Assembly (NCBI GenBank): GCA_026713245.1
Contig: JAPOOU010000113.1
Coordinates: 1-33,744, forward strand
DNA length: 33,744 bases
Direction: 5' to 3'
DNA from: Chloroflexota bacterium
Lineage (GTDB): Bacteria; Chloroflexota; Anaerolineae; Aggregatilineales; Phototrophicaceae
The notes under the pieces were generated by a model, which saw only the letters and a program-made list of their open reading frames with translations, was not told where the DNA came from and did no database searches. Position 1 is the first letter of the stretch, and the number at the start of each line of letters is the position of its first letter. A program made the translations under genes and the position numbers. Positions 15,325 to 24,367 of this stretch are shown here, piece after piece.

Positions 15325-16482
15325 TCAGGCGTATAAGGCTTTGGCTTCTTGAAACAGCCGCTTCAACTCGGCGAGCACTTGCCGGGCATCGCCTCCCCGC
15401 ATCAAATACTGGCGGATGGGCGCGCCGCCGTGATCCTGAAAATGCAAGTAACCGGGGAATCTCGGCCGCAGGTAAGCCCGGTCGAGCGCGGGCAAGGTAT
15501 TGCGGAAGTAGTTGCTGCTGCGGCGATTAACCTCGTCGTCGGTCCAGGCGCCGCGATGACCGGGCTGGCCGCCGTTCTCGAAGAACAGCGTTCTCTGGAT
15601 GACCGGGCTGGCGCTAAACATGGCGTAATCGCGCGCGATCTCCACCGACTTGCAGCCCGTGGAAATCGAGAGTCCGGTGCCGCCCAGCGTACTTTGGCAG
15701 CGCCCCTGGCCATCGATGTCGACCATGTCATCAAAAACCAGCACATTGTCCGAGTAGCCGGGGCGCGAATAATTAGAGTATCCGTAGGCGAAGGGACAGT
15801 AGACGTAATCTGCGCGCCGCGAAAGCGCTTCATATACGGCAATCGGATTCCAGGCGAAGATCTCCCGCGGGCACAGGCTGGCCAGTTCTCGCAATTGCTC
15901 CAGGGCGCTTAAGCTCATCTCGTCGGACACCGCCCATTCATCGTCGACGAAGGGCGCTTCGCCCCGGGTGGCGCAGAGCATGTAGAAATTCATCAGCGTA
16001 TCGATTTCTATGCCGGGCATAATAACCCGACCCTGCCGCGCCAGCGCCAGCAAATCGCTCCAGGCATCCGGCTTACGCAGATCGTAACGCGCGAGCAAAT
16101 CCGGCCGATAGGAAGCCACGGGTGTGGCCGCGTCAATGGCCAGGGCGCATTGATTGCCGTTGAAGATATAACTGGCGTGCGAATGCCCGACCGAGTTGGC
16201 TGCCTGATCCGCCATATAGTCGGCCGGGATGATTTCCTGTAGCGGGACCAAGACTTGACTGAAAGCCGCGTAACCGGCCCAAGGATGATCGATCACCAGC
16301 ATGTCATAGTCCTCGGCCAAGCCTTGAATCGGCGCGTCGGCGAATTCCTGCAATGAACGCTTCTCCCAGACGATTTCCACGTCCGGGCGCATCTCGCAAA
16401 AGCGCTGCGCGGTCGCAACCACCGATACAAAACCGCGTGAATGATTCCAGGTGATGCCACGTAACAGGGTCTTCGCCGTCAT
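15325..16482 (-). CDS. Solute-binding-protein-fold protein without signal peptide
   Basis: The 385-residue product resembles family-1 extracellular solute-binding proteins (RPDVEIVWEKRSLQEF, AEDYDMLVIDHPWAG, GTGLSIS, and a hinge-rich C-terminal half). The well-supported start (GGAGGCGAGAAC before the ATG at 16482) gives the N-terminus MTAKTLLRGITWNHSRGF, with no hydrophobic leader. The longer track ORF adds only a polar, Arg-rich extension, so a signal peptide is not being missed. No permease or ATPase adjoins it. It is therefore either a cytoplasmic ligand sensor or enzyme-like protein derived from a binding protein, or a misplaced transporter subunit. Related signal-less proteins, to my recollection, accompany CoA-transferase/MaoC/IclR genes in other bacteria. 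A strong promoter with tandem palindromes lies upstream. Confidence 0.75.
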   Translation of the reverse strand: MTAKTLLRGITWNHSRGFVSVVATAQRFCEMRPDVEIVWEKRSLQEFADAPIQGLAEDYDMLVIDHPWAGYAAFSQVLVPLQEIIPADYMADQAANSVGHSHASYIFNGNQCALAIDAATPVASYRPDLLARYDLRKPDAWSDLLALARQGRVIMPGIEIDTLMNFYMLCATRGEAPFVDDEWAVSDEMSLSALEQLRELASLCPREIFAWNPIAVYEALSRRADYVYCPFAYGYSNYSRPGYSDNVLVFDDMVDIDGQGRCQSTLGGTGLSISTGCKSVEIARDYAMFSASPVIQRTLFFENGGQPGHRGAWTDDEVNRRSSNYFRNTLPALDRAYLRPRFPGYLHFQDHGGAPIRQYLMRGGDARQVLAELKRLFQEAKALYA

Positions 16483-16542
16483 GTTCTCGCCTCCAGTCGG
16501 TCCCGAATTGCGGTGTCGGCCGCAGCTGCGAGTGGCGGCCGG

Positions 16543-16602
16543 TTTTGCTTGCAAAAGTCAGTTTTATATGCAAAATATAGTGAGCGGGTTGCTCCTTGTC
16601 AA
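16543..16602 (-). promoter_or_regulatory. Near-consensus promoter with tandem TTTTGCnnGCAAAA operators (site 1)
   Basis: On the minus strand TTGACA (16597-16602) and TATATT (16574-16579) are 17 bp apart. Two 14-bp palindromic units follow: TTTTATATGCAAAA (16562-16575, plus-strand reading), overlapping the -10, and TTTTGCTTGCAAAA (16543-16556), with a 5-bp gap. The layout is the same as at site 2, pointing to repression by a dimeric regulator pair. The plus-strand gene MaoC starts 200 bp away, and TTGCAA-N16-CAAAAT on the plus strand could serve it, so the site may control both directions. Confidence 0.75.
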
Positions 16603-16652
16603 CCGGCGCGCGGTTTGGGAGCGGTGAATATGGCGCAGATCGCAATTTCTAA

Positions 16653-16684
16653 CCCCTCCCCAACGCATCCGAAGTAGAGGGGAG
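16653..16684. repeat. CCCCTCCCC...AGGGGAG hairpin repeat
   Basis: CCCCTCCCC and AGGGGAG flank a 16-base spacer in the gap upstream of the MaoC gene. It shares a GCATC-containing spacer with the element near 4010, supporting a common repeat family. Confidence 0.45.
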
Positions 16685-16781
16685 ATTATGTGCGGATCTA
16701 AGACACCAGACAAGTATTTCTTGTCCACGATGTTCACCACTCCCGCGTTTTCGTCCCCAGAGTGATAGACAGGAAGGGCTG

Positions 16782-17240
16782 ATGATCAAGACCAGGTATT
16801 ACGAAGATTATCTGATCGGGGAAAGCCGCGAGACCTTTGGCAGAACGATCACTGAAGCCGATATCGTGCTCCATGCCGGTCAAACGGGAGATTTTTTCCC
16901 GCACCACATGGACGCCGAGTGGGTTAAGACCCAGGTATTCAAAGAGCGCGTGGCGCATGGCACCTTGATCCTGTGCGTAGCCATCGGTATGACGGCCAAC
17001 GAGATCAATCCCGTCGCCTTCTCCTACGGCTACGACCGCGTCCGTTTCATTCGGCCGGTTTTCATCGGCGATACCATCACGGTCAAGGCGACCATCAGCG
17101 AAAAGCGCGATTATCCCAAGCGTCCCGATCACGGTTATGTGGTTGAGCAGGTCGAGGTCTTTAACCAGCATAACAAGATTGTTCTTGCTTGCCAGCATCT
17201 GTATCTGGTCCAACGCAAGGAAGGCGTGGAAAGCGACTAA
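16782..17240 (+). CDS. MaoC-like hot-dog dehydratase/hydratase
   Basis: The 152-residue product is a single hot-dog domain of the MaoC/(R)-enoyl-CoA hydratase type. The hydratase motif is present near residues 36-44 as GDFFPHHMD: Asp37 and His42 stand at the spacing of the catalytic dyad in GDxNPx[10 protein letters not shown] and [11 protein letters not shown] are standard family blocks. It probably adds or removes water on a CoA thioester in the cytoplasm, as a dimer. AGGAAGGGCTG precedes the ATG. The IclR regulator follows after about 55 bp, then an oxidoreductase, so these three probably form one transcript. A second MaoC protein at 22007-22510 lacks the motif histidine and may be its partner. 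Confidence 0.88.
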   Translation: MIKTRYYEDYLIGESRETFGRTITEADIVLHAGQTGDFFPHHMDAEWVKTQVFKERVAHGTLILCVAIGMTANEINPVAFSYGYDRVRFIRPVFIGDTITVKATISEKRDYPKRPDHGYVVEQVEVFNQHNKIVLACQHLYLVQRKEGVESD

Positions 17241-17295
17241 CTCGGCAAGACGAGCAATATACGGACAGACAGGAATCAATCACTTCAAATCAACA

Positions 17296-18108
17296 ATGAA
17301 TGAGCAAAAAGCGGGTCCCAATTACAGCGTCCCGGCTTTGGAGAAAGGCTTGGCTGTTCTGGAATTGCTTGCCGAAGCGTCCGAGCCGCTTTCGCTATCC
17401 CAGATCTCGGAGAAGACCGAGAACAGCACCAGCCAACTCTTCCGCACCATGACCTGCCTGGCGGAAAGCGGCTTTGTCATCAAGGACGATGTCTCTGGCA
17501 AGTACATGCTGACGCTAAAGCTCTTTGAACTGGCGAATCGACATTCGCCGCTGGAGCATCTGCTGCAGATGGCGGATTTGCCAATGCAAGAACTCGCGTG
17601 GACGATCCGCGAGTCCTGCCATATCAGCATTATGCAGCAGCGGCAGCTCCTGGTCGTCGGACAGGTGGAAAGCCCGGAGAAGGTGCAGATCATCGTCTCG
17701 GCAGGCGCTACCTTTCCGCTGACGCGGACGGTTTCGGGGCGCATATTACTTTCGTCCACACCCGATAGCAGCATCGAAATGACACTTGAACACGATCCCG
17801 AGTACTGCAGTATGAGCGCTGAAGAACGCGAGCTCTTTTGGCAGCGCATTGCTGATATTCGCCGTACCGGCATTTCAACCGCCGTGGACGAATCCTTCAT
17901 CGGCATGAAGGATACCGCCGTCCTTGTCGGCAACCCGGCAGTTGGGGTGACGGCAGCGGTCGCCGTCACGCAATTGACGGCGACCCGTCGCAGCAGCGAA
18001 CCGCATAAAGTAGTGGCAGCTTTGCGCCAGTGCGCGCGTCAGATCAACGAACGCGCCGGCTTGAGTTATGGATTGGAAAAGCCGATCTTGGTGGCGGACG
18101 CTGTCTGA
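17296..18108 (+). CDS. IclR-family transcriptional regulator
   Basis: The 270-residue product has an N-terminal winged helix-turn-helix at about residues 12-72 (VPALEKGLAVLELLAEA, LSLSQISEKTENSTSQLFRTMTCLAESGFV, KYMLTLKLFELA), then a C-terminal ligand-binding domain with RESCHISIMQQRQLLVV, FPLTRTVSGRILLS and a GISTAVDESFIGMKDTAVLVG block. This is the standard IclR layout and length; such proteins bind as dimers or tetramers to paired palindromes and respond to small acids or aromatics. The ATG at 17296 is preferred over the long upstream extension, which overlaps the MaoC gene. It is the only transcription factor gene in the window and lies at the centre of the genes carrying the tandem TTTTGCnnGCAAAA sites, so it is the natural candidate to bind them. 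Confidence 0.92.
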   Translation: MNEQKAGPNYSVPALEKGLAVLELLAEASEPLSLSQISEKTENSTSQLFRTMTCLAESGFVIKDDVSGKYMLTLKLFELANRHSPLEHLLQMADLPMQELAWTIRESCHISIMQQRQLLVVGQVESPEKVQIIVSAGATFPLTRTVSGRILLSSTPDSSIEMTLEHDPEYCSMSAEERELFWQRIADIRRTGISTAVDESFIGMKDTAVLVGNPAVGVTAAVAVTQLTATRRSSEPHKVVAALRQCARQINERAGLSYGLEKPILVADAV

Positions 18109-18222
18109 TCCGGACCAACAACCGCCCGGCGCGAATACGGCGTAAGTGTCTGTCACGCTTGCACAAAATAACAAGCCTGCTCCTTGCCCGACCAAGGGGT
18201 TGTAGACAAGAAGGAATATGCC

Positions 18223-19305
18223 ATGCCTCCATTCAGCGTTCGACAAAAGGCGATCTTGCCGGCAAACCCGCCCCCGATCGTAAGCATCGGCCTGGGCGGG
18301 ATCGTGCACGACGCCCATTATCCGGCTTATCACATCGCGGGCTTCGAGGTGGCCGGCGGCTTCGATATCGACGCCGAGCGCGCCGCTATGATGAAGGACA
18401 AGTTCTCAATACCGCGCATCTACGAATCACTCGGCCAGGCGATCGAAACGGCCCCGGAAAATGCTGTCTTTGATGTCGCCGTACCGGGCAGCGCAATCAG
18501 CGAAATAATCCGCGAAATCCCGGCCGGGCGCGCCGTTCTCATTCAAAAACCCATGGGGGAAGACATGGCGCAGGCGCGGCAGATCCTCGACCTTTGCCGC
18601 GAACGAAATCTGTTGGCAGCCATCAATTTCCAACTGCGCTTCGCGCCCTTTATCATCGCCGCGCGCGACATGATAGCGCAGGGTCTGATTGGCGAGCTCT
18701 GCGATTTGGAATTCCGCGTACAGTGCAATACGCCCTGGCGCCTGTGGGGCTTCCTCTTTCCCCTGCCTCGCGTCGAAATCCTGTATCACAGCATCCATTA
18801 TGTCGATCTGGTTCGGTCCTTCTGTGGCACGCCGACATCGGTATATGCCAAGACAATGAGCCATCCATCCGCGCCGGAACTGAAGGGCGGCGTCCGTTCC
18901 ATGATCATCATGGACTACGGCGAGAACCCGCGCGTCAACGTGATGACAAACCACAGCCACGCCTACGGGCCGGAAAAGCAGCAATCCTACGTCAAGTTCG
19001 AAGGCAGCAAGGGGGCCATCCAGATCCGCGCCGGATTGAATATGAATTATCCGGACGGCGTACCCGACCGCTTCGAGTACGTTTTGCCGGATGGCGAAAC
19101 GGAGCCCGAGTGGCAGTCGCTGAATATAGAAGGGACATGGTTCCCGGAAGCATTCATCGGCGCCATGGCCAGCTTGATGCGCTGCGCCAGTGGCGAGAGC
19201 GATGTTCTGCCGACATCGGTTGAAGACGCCATTGAAACGATGGCGACTGTGGAAGCGGCCTATGCATCCAGCGCGCAAGGCGGGACTGCGTTGCCTGCAT
19301 GGTAA
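18223..19305 (+). CDS. Gfo/Idh/MocA-family NAD(P)-dependent oxidoreductase
   Basis: The 360-residue product has the two-domain layout of the family. The N-terminal Rossmann fold begins PPIVSIGLGGIVHDAHYPAY, with the acidic cofactor-binding FDID at the end of the second strand, and VLIQKPMGED supplies the family EKP-type lysine motif (here QKP). The C-terminal domain includes NFQLRFAPF, VEILYHSIHYVDLVRSFCG with the usual active-site D-x-x-x-H-like histidine segment, and DVLPTSVEDAIETMATVEAAY near the end. Such enzymes oxidise or reduce sugars, sugar acids or inositols in the cytoplasm. The start is supported by AAGAAGGAATATGCC. Placed after the IclR gene and near a lactonase-type hydrolase, it could be the sugar dehydrogenase of the pathway; the substrate is inferred. 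Confidence 0.88.
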   Translation: MPPFSVRQKAILPANPPPIVSIGLGGIVHDAHYPAYHIAGFEVAGGFDIDAERAAMMKDKFSIPRIYESLGQAIETAPENAVFDVAVPGSAISEIIREIPAGRAVLIQKPMGEDMAQARQILDLCRERNLLAAINFQLRFAPFIIAARDMIAQGLIGELCDLEFRVQCNTPWRLWGFLFPLPRVEILYHSIHYVDLVRSFCGTPTSVYAKTMSHPSAPELKGGVRSMIIMDYGENPRVNVMTNHSHAYGPEKQQSYVKFEGSKGAIQIRAGLNMNYPDGVPDRFEYVLPDGETEPEWQSLNIEGTWFPEAFIGAMASLMRCASGESDVLPTSVEDAIETMATVEAAYASSAQGGTALPAW

Positions 19306-19392
19306 CGGGGTGGCAGGTATACGATTATTGCTGAAGGCGAGTTTGATCTAGAATGCCAGTTGGTGACGTCACAGCGGACCGGGAGAATTCCA

Positions 19393-19656
19393 ATGGAAGG
19401 GAATTCAGTTGTATCGATCGACATCATCATCCTTGCCCTGATTATACTTGTTTCCTTTCGCTGGCTTGAATGGAGGATAGACCGTCGCTCAGCCGGGTTT
19501 CAGCGGAAATCCAAAAGGAAAAGGCGCGAATTCTCCAGCGAAGGATATGGCGTGAAATCTGATGTGCGCTATGAGCTGCGAGGAGATATCATGCGCGTCG
19601 AGGCGAAAGTCGATGATGCCAGGCGGGCGACTAGCACGCATAGAAGAAAGACTTGA
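19393..19656 (+). CDS. Hypothetical small membrane/coiled-coil protein, probably frameshifted
   Basis: The 87-residue ORF starts MEGNSVVSIDIIILALIILVSFRW, one clear membrane helix, then a basic region and an amphipathic stretch (YELRGDIMRVEAKVDDA). After DDA the frame soon ends (TSTHRRKT), but the neighbouring frame continues the helical pattern with RLARIEERLEIREERAEAA. RVEAKVDDxR...RLARIEERL is a natural continuous coiled coil in related proteins, so a 1-base indel near 19623-19630 seems likely. The intact product would reach about residue 110-120 near 19700. Whether this is a decayed gene or an assembly error cannot be told here. The rest of the 407-bp gap between the oxidoreductase and the amidohydrolase shows nothing else. 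Confidence 0.45.
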   Translation: MEGNSVVSIDIIILALIILVSFRWLEWRIDRRSAGFQRKSKRKRREFSSEGYGVKSDVRYELRGDIMRVEAKVDDARRATSTHRRKT

Positions 19657-19712
19657 AATACGCGAGGAGCGGGCAGAAGCTGCGCCCCTCCAGCTACTGC
19701 CTAAGTGTTCGA

Positions 19713-20558
19713 CTACAAACCGAGACTGTAAAAGCTATTGGCCGTGCCGCCGAGCAAGGCGTCTTTATCCGCGTCGGACAAATCGGCGATGGCTTTATTG
19801 GTTTCGTCCCAGACCTTGGCGTAATCGCCGGCCAGCACAGCAACGGGCCAATCGCTGCCGAACATGAGCCGATCAACGCCGAATTGCTCGATCGCAAAGT
19901 CGATATGCGGTTTGATATCCTCGTGGGTCCAGTTCTCGAAATCGGGCGTAACCGTATTCAAGCCGGACAACTTGGCGAAGACATTGGGACTTTCCGCAGC
20001 GGCAGCCATCTGGTCGCGCCAGACCGCGCGGTCGGCTTCGTCCAGCGGCGGCTTCGCCAGGTGATCGATGACCATTTTCAGGTTGGGCACGCGTTCGACC
20101 AGCTCCGGCACGTGCTTGAGATGATTGGGAAACACCGCCACCACATCAAAGGTCAAGCCGCGGTCCGCCAGCAACTGCAAACCTTCGATCACCTGTTTCT
20201 GGATGACCCAATCGGGATTTCCCTCTTCGTGGATCAAATGGCGCATGCCCTTGAAATAAGGGTTCCGCGCATATTCATCCAGCTTTCTGTCGGCCTCTGC
20301 AGGATCATGCAGCGGCGCCCAGCCGACCACGCCGGCCACCCAGTCCTCTGCCGCCGCGATCGCCAACATCGAGTCGGTATCGGCATAGGAATCCATCGCT
20401 TGAACGATGACTGTCTTGTCGACGCCGGACGCCGCCAACTGCGGCGCCAGTTCCGCGGCATCGAAATTGCGGTAGATCGGCCCATAAGCAGGCACCAGCC
20501 AAGGGTATGCCACTTCATCAAGATTCCAAAAATGCTGGTGGGTATCAACTCTTAGCAT
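19713..20558 (-). CDS. Amidohydrolase-family lactonase (L-fuconolactonase-like, COG3618 type)
   Basis: The 281-residue product is a TIM-barrel amidohydrolase. The metal-binding HxH lies at the start (VDTHQHFWN, His7 and His9), followed by [25 protein letters not shown], a strand-4 MVIDHLAKP, and GSDWPV with the catalytic Asp. These blocks match the COG3618 lactonase group that opens fuconolactone, rhamnonolactone and related sugar lactones. GGGGAGGCAAGC before the ATG at 20558 sets the start and excludes the longer track ORF. It is transcribed divergently from the CoA-transferase, sharing a 149-bp control region with tandem palindromes. With fuconate dehydratase at 27933 it would supply consecutive steps of L-fucose oxidation. 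2-pyrone-4,6-dicarboxylate-type hydrolases are a more distant alternative. Confidence 0.87.
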   Translation of the reverse strand: MLRVDTHQHFWNLDEVAYPWLVPAYGPIYRNFDAAELAPQLAASGVDKTVIVQAMDSYADTDSMLAIAAAEDWVAGVVGWAPLHDPAEADRKLDEYARNPYFKGMRHLIHEEGNPDWVIQKQVIEGLQLLADRGLTFDVVAVFPNHLKHVPELVERVPNLKMVIDHLAKPPLDEADRAVWRDQMAAAAESPNVFAKLSGLNTVTPDFENWTHEDIKPHIDFAIEQFGVDRLMFGSDWPVAVLAGDYAKVWDETNKAIADLSDADKDALLGGTANSFYSLGL

Positions 20559-20609
20559 GCTTGCCTCCCCGCTGGCTTGCGCCCGCCGCGGCGGACCGCG
20601 AAATTCGAT

Positions 20610-20669
20610 TTGACAGATCTGGTTTTGCTGACTATATTTTACATACAAAAAGTGTTTTTGCAAGCAAAA
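20610..20669 (+). promoter_or_regulatory. Near-consensus promoter with tandem TTTTGCnnGCAAAA operators (site 2)
   Basis: TTGACA (20610-20615), a 17-bp spacer and TATATT (20633-20638) make a near-ideal promoter for the CoA-transferase gene. The palindromic units TTTTACATACAAAA (20637-20650) and TTTTGCAAGCAAAA (20656-20669) begin at the last two bases of the -10 and are 5 bp apart. Read from the transcribed strand, this is the same order and spacing as site 1: a weaker unit on the -10 and a perfect unit downstream. The divergent amidohydrolase gene has TTGCAA-N16-TAAAAT within the same element. Confidence 0.78.
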
Positions 20670-20707
20670 CAGAATCACGGCGCGTGACGGGGGAGAACAA
20701 GGCCACT

Positions 20708-21865
<1,158 letters not shown>

Positions 21866-22006
21866 GCGCGACGCGCGGTAGAGCGGGCCGGTCGCGTAGG
21901 TCGCGCAAGTCGCGTAGACACTGACCCCTGACACGGACCGTCAAGCAAAAAACGTGAGAGCGCGGCAGACCTTTTGCCCTGCCGCCGAGCGGCTGAGGAG
22001 GCACCC

Positions 22007-22510
22007 ATGCCGGAAAACACACCTGTTGAAATGCACAAAGGCCTGCCCCTGTTTAATACCGAAACCTGGATGTACGAGGACTTCGAGATTGGCGCCAAGA
22101 TCAAATCGATTCGGCGCACGCTTTCCGAAGGCGAGTGCATGATCTTCAACGCCATCGTGCTTGATATGCACCCCTATGTTGCCGATGAGATATTCGCGCG
22201 GGACGAAGGCATCTTCGACAAACGGCTAGTCGCCGGCTCGATGGTTTTCAGCATCGGCCTTGGCTTGATGGCGCATAACAACATTCACACCTTCAGCTAC
22301 GGCTATGACAAGCTGCGCTTCATCAAGCCGGTTTTCATCGGAGATACGATCTATACCGTGCGCACGCAACTGAGCAAGGAACCGAAATACCCGGAGATGG
22401 GTCTGGTCAAAGTCAGTTACGAGATATACAAAAATGAAGGTGTGCTGGCTCTGTACTGCGAGCACCTGCAGACCGTGAAATATCGCCATCCGGAGAACTT
22501 CAAATCGTAG
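22007..22510 (+). CDS. MaoC-like hot-dog protein lacking the motif histidine
   Basis: The 167-residue product is a hot-dog domain related to the MaoC protein at 16782: [57 protein letters not shown] and a C-terminal [17 protein letters not shown]. At the hydratase motif it reads LDMHPYVAD (residues 52-60): the Asp is present, but the position of the catalytic His (Asp+5) is Val58. A compensating His at Asp+2 exists, as in GDxHPxH variants, but the dyad is incomplete. It may be a non-catalytic partner in a heterodimer with the first MaoC protein, as in mycobacterial HadAB, or bind CoA esters. GAGGAGGCACCC sets the start at 22007. Confidence 0.87.
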   Translation: MPENTPVEMHKGLPLFNTETWMYEDFEIGAKIKSIRRTLSEGECMIFNAIVLDMHPYVADEIFARDEGIFDKRLVAGSMVFSIGLGLMAHNNIHTFSYGYDKLRFIKPVFIGDTIYTVRTQLSKEPKYPEMGLVKVSYEIYKNEGVLALYCEHLQTVKYRHPENFKS

Positions 22511-22609
22511 GTCGGCAGCGTTTAGGATTCCCACAGGCGCTTCGCGGTGACAATTGCAGCATTGAGCGCATTTTCGGATTCAGTTAGCGGTGACAAACAG
22601 GAGAGCAAC

Positions 22610-22933
22610 ATGCAACGGTTTGGACAAGTGATCGGCATCAAGAAAGAGCATCTGAAAGAATACACGGAACTGCATGCCAATACCTGGCCCGGCGTGCTCA
22701 AGAAGATCGAAGAATGCAATATCCGCAATTATTCGATTTTTCACTACGGCGATCTGCTTTTTGCTTACATGGAATACCATGGCGACGACTTTGAAGCCGA
22801 TATGGCAAAAATGGCGGCCGATGAGACGACACAGAAGTGGTGGGATATCTGCATGCCAATGCAGAATCCCGTACCCGACCGCGCCGAGGGCGAATGGTGG
22901 AAGACGCTCGACGAGGTCTTCCACACCGATTGA
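22610..22933 (+). CDS. L-rhamnose mutarotase-family protein (RhaM/YiiL-like)
   Basis: The 107-residue product is a small ferredoxin-like-fold mutarotase that interconverts sugar anomers. Family features are RFGQVIGIKKEHLKEYTELHANTWPGVLKKIEECNIRNYSIFHYGDLLFAYMEY with the conserved catalytic His and Tyr, TQKWWDICMPMQNPVPD and a closing WWKTLDEVFHTD. Length equals the family norm (about 104). Homologues act on L-rhamnose or L-fucose; the second fits the fuconate dehydratase nearby. CAGGAGAGCAAC precedes the ATG. It is the last gene of the CoA-transferase/MaoC transcript, with hairpins following. Specificity cannot be read from the sequence by eye. Confidence 0.92.
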   Translation: MQRFGQVIGIKKEHLKEYTELHANTWPGVLKKIEECNIRNYSIFHYGDLLFAYMEYHGDDFEADMAKMAADETTQKWWDICMPMQNPVPDRAEGEWWKTLDEVFHTD

Positions 22934-22967
22934 CGCTCCCAACGCCATCAGCAACGGCCCTTGCGAT

Positions 22968-22992
22968 CCCCTTCCCCGAGAGGGAAGTGGGG
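22968..22992 (+). terminator. Hairpin terminator candidate after the mutarotase gene
   Basis: CCCCTTCCC and GGGAAGTGGGG pair with a one-base bulge around a short loop and are followed by ACAGTTTT. It lies 34 bp after the stop. It is also similar to the dispersed C-rich/G-rich repeats, so termination is only probable. Confidence 0.45.
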
Positions 22993-23028
22993 ACAGTTTT
23001 GAATCAACACAGAGTGCGCCGATATAGC

Positions 23029-23102
23029 GGGTCAGCTGATAGCTGACCCCTACAGGGTCAATGTATATTTGAAAACAGTAGGGGCGACCAATCTGGTCGC
23101 CC
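23029..23102. repeat. Two short palindromes in the convergent gap
   Basis: GGGTCAGCT/AGCTGACCC around GAT (23029-23049) and GGGCGACCA/TGGTCGCCC around ATC (23082-23102) are perfect 9-bp hairpins with 3-base loops. The second matches the family at 922-987 and is preceded, as at 918, by GTAGGGGCGACC. They lie between convergent genes, where they may also limit read-through. Confidence 0.65.
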
Positions 23103-23225
23103 GAAAATCACCGCAATATATACAGATTCTATAGCGATATCGCGCCCGACGAAAACATGTGCTCTCCTCAGCCCATTGAAGAGGAAAGGGGCTGGGAGAC
23201 TTGCCGGTCAGGTGAACTAGCGCCC

Positions 23226-24344
23226 TTAATGAACCGCAATTGTAGCGTTGTCGATGAAATCCCAATCCCATTCGATGCCCGTGCCGGCGCCCTGCGGCGG
23301 ATGCGCGTAACCCTCGGCGTCTATATGAATCGGATTCTTGACACCCAGCCTCATCAGCGTGCTCGGGATCAGCGCTTCGAAGAATTCGCAATTGGCGATG
23401 GCGCAGCAACAATGCAAGTTGACGATATCAAGAGCGGGATAGACAGCCGTGTGCACTTCGCAACGAATGCCAAATGACTCCGCCAGATGCGCCGTTTTCA
23501 TCAAGGCGGTCACGCCGCCCTTCCACGAGACATCGCTGCGCACGATGTCCACCACGCCGCTGGCGATACACTCCGCCGTTGAATAGTGCGAGCCAACCAG
23601 CACCTCGGTGCCGGCGATGGGAATATCCAGGTCGCGCGCCAGGCGCCGCAAGCCATGAAAGTCGACATCATAAAGCGGTTCCTCGAACCAGTGATAGTTG
23701 AGCTTTTCCAGTTCCCGTCCCATGCGCAAGGCCTCATCGTAATAAAGATGCGCCGTTACCGGATCCGCCATCAACTTGAAATGCGGATCATCGCCGATTT
23801 GCTCGCGGCACAAGCGATAGGCTTCCAGGGCTTCGTTATAGTCGCCCGGCGGGTGCAGCTTGTAGCCATGGAAGCCCTGCTGCTTGAATTCGGCGACTTG
23901 ATCGGCATAGTCACCTGGCGAATCCAGGAACAGCGAACTAACGTAGGTCGGCACTTTTTCGCGATAGTGTCCCAACACCTTGTACAGCGGAAGATCGGCA
24001 ATTTTGCCGGCGATATCCCATAGCGCGATATCAAAGGGACCGTAAGAATAGATCGGCGGGAAGTGCCAGAAGCGATCATAACGCCGAAAGTCGTGCCAGT
24101 GTTTTTCGCGCGCCAACGCATCCTTGCCCAGGAAAAAAGGCTTGAGCGAATCGACGGCAATTGCGCCGGCCATTTCGGCGCCCATGCCGGCGAAGCCCAT
24201 GCTGATGCCGTCAATGCCCGCGTCCGTCGACAGCTTGACCATGATGAATTGCAGGTCGGAGCTTTGCACGTCGCGCATCTCGCCCTCAGCCATGACGGAT
24301 TCCTGGTGCTTGCAAACGCGGATTTCGATATCTGTGATTCTCAT
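23226..24344 (-). CDS. Mandelate racemase/muconate-lactonizing-type enolase-superfamily enzyme
   Basis: The 372-residue product has the enolase-superfamily capping domain and TIM barrel. Predicted metal ligands are Asp194 (LMADP), Glu221 (WFEEPLY) and Glu247 (AGTEVL). The end-of-strand-2 motif is K162-L-H164 (GYKLHPPGD) rather than the usual KxK, and a possible strand-7 base is His298 (CEVHTA). The nearest recognisable group is the mandelate racemase/sugar-acid dehydratase branch. It would abstract a proton alpha to a carboxylate and dehydrate or epimerise a sugar acid. It is the last gene of the operon with two permeases and a binding protein, 23 bp after the second permease gene, so its substrate is probably derived from the imported compound. 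Confidence 0.87.
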   Translation of the reverse strand: MRITDIEIRVCKHQESVMAEGEMRDVQSSDLQFIMVKLSTDAGIDGISMGFAGMGAEMAGAIAVDSLKPFFLGKDALAREKHWHDFRRYDRFWHFPPIYSYGPFDIALWDIAGKIADLPLYKVLGHYREKVPTYVSSLFLDSPGDYADQVAEFKQQGFHGYKLHPPGDYNEALEAYRLCREQIGDDPHFKLMADPVTAHLYYDEALRMGRELEKLNYHWFEEPLYDVDFHGLRRLARDLDIPIAGTEVLVGSHYSTAECIASGVVDIVRSDVSWKGGVTALMKTAHLAESFGIRCEVHTAVYPALDIVNLHCCCAIANCEFFEALIPSTLMRLGVKNPIHIDAEGYAHPPQGAGTGIEWDWDFIDNATIAVH

Positions 24345-24367
24345 GTCTCGCTCCAGTTATTGGCGGC

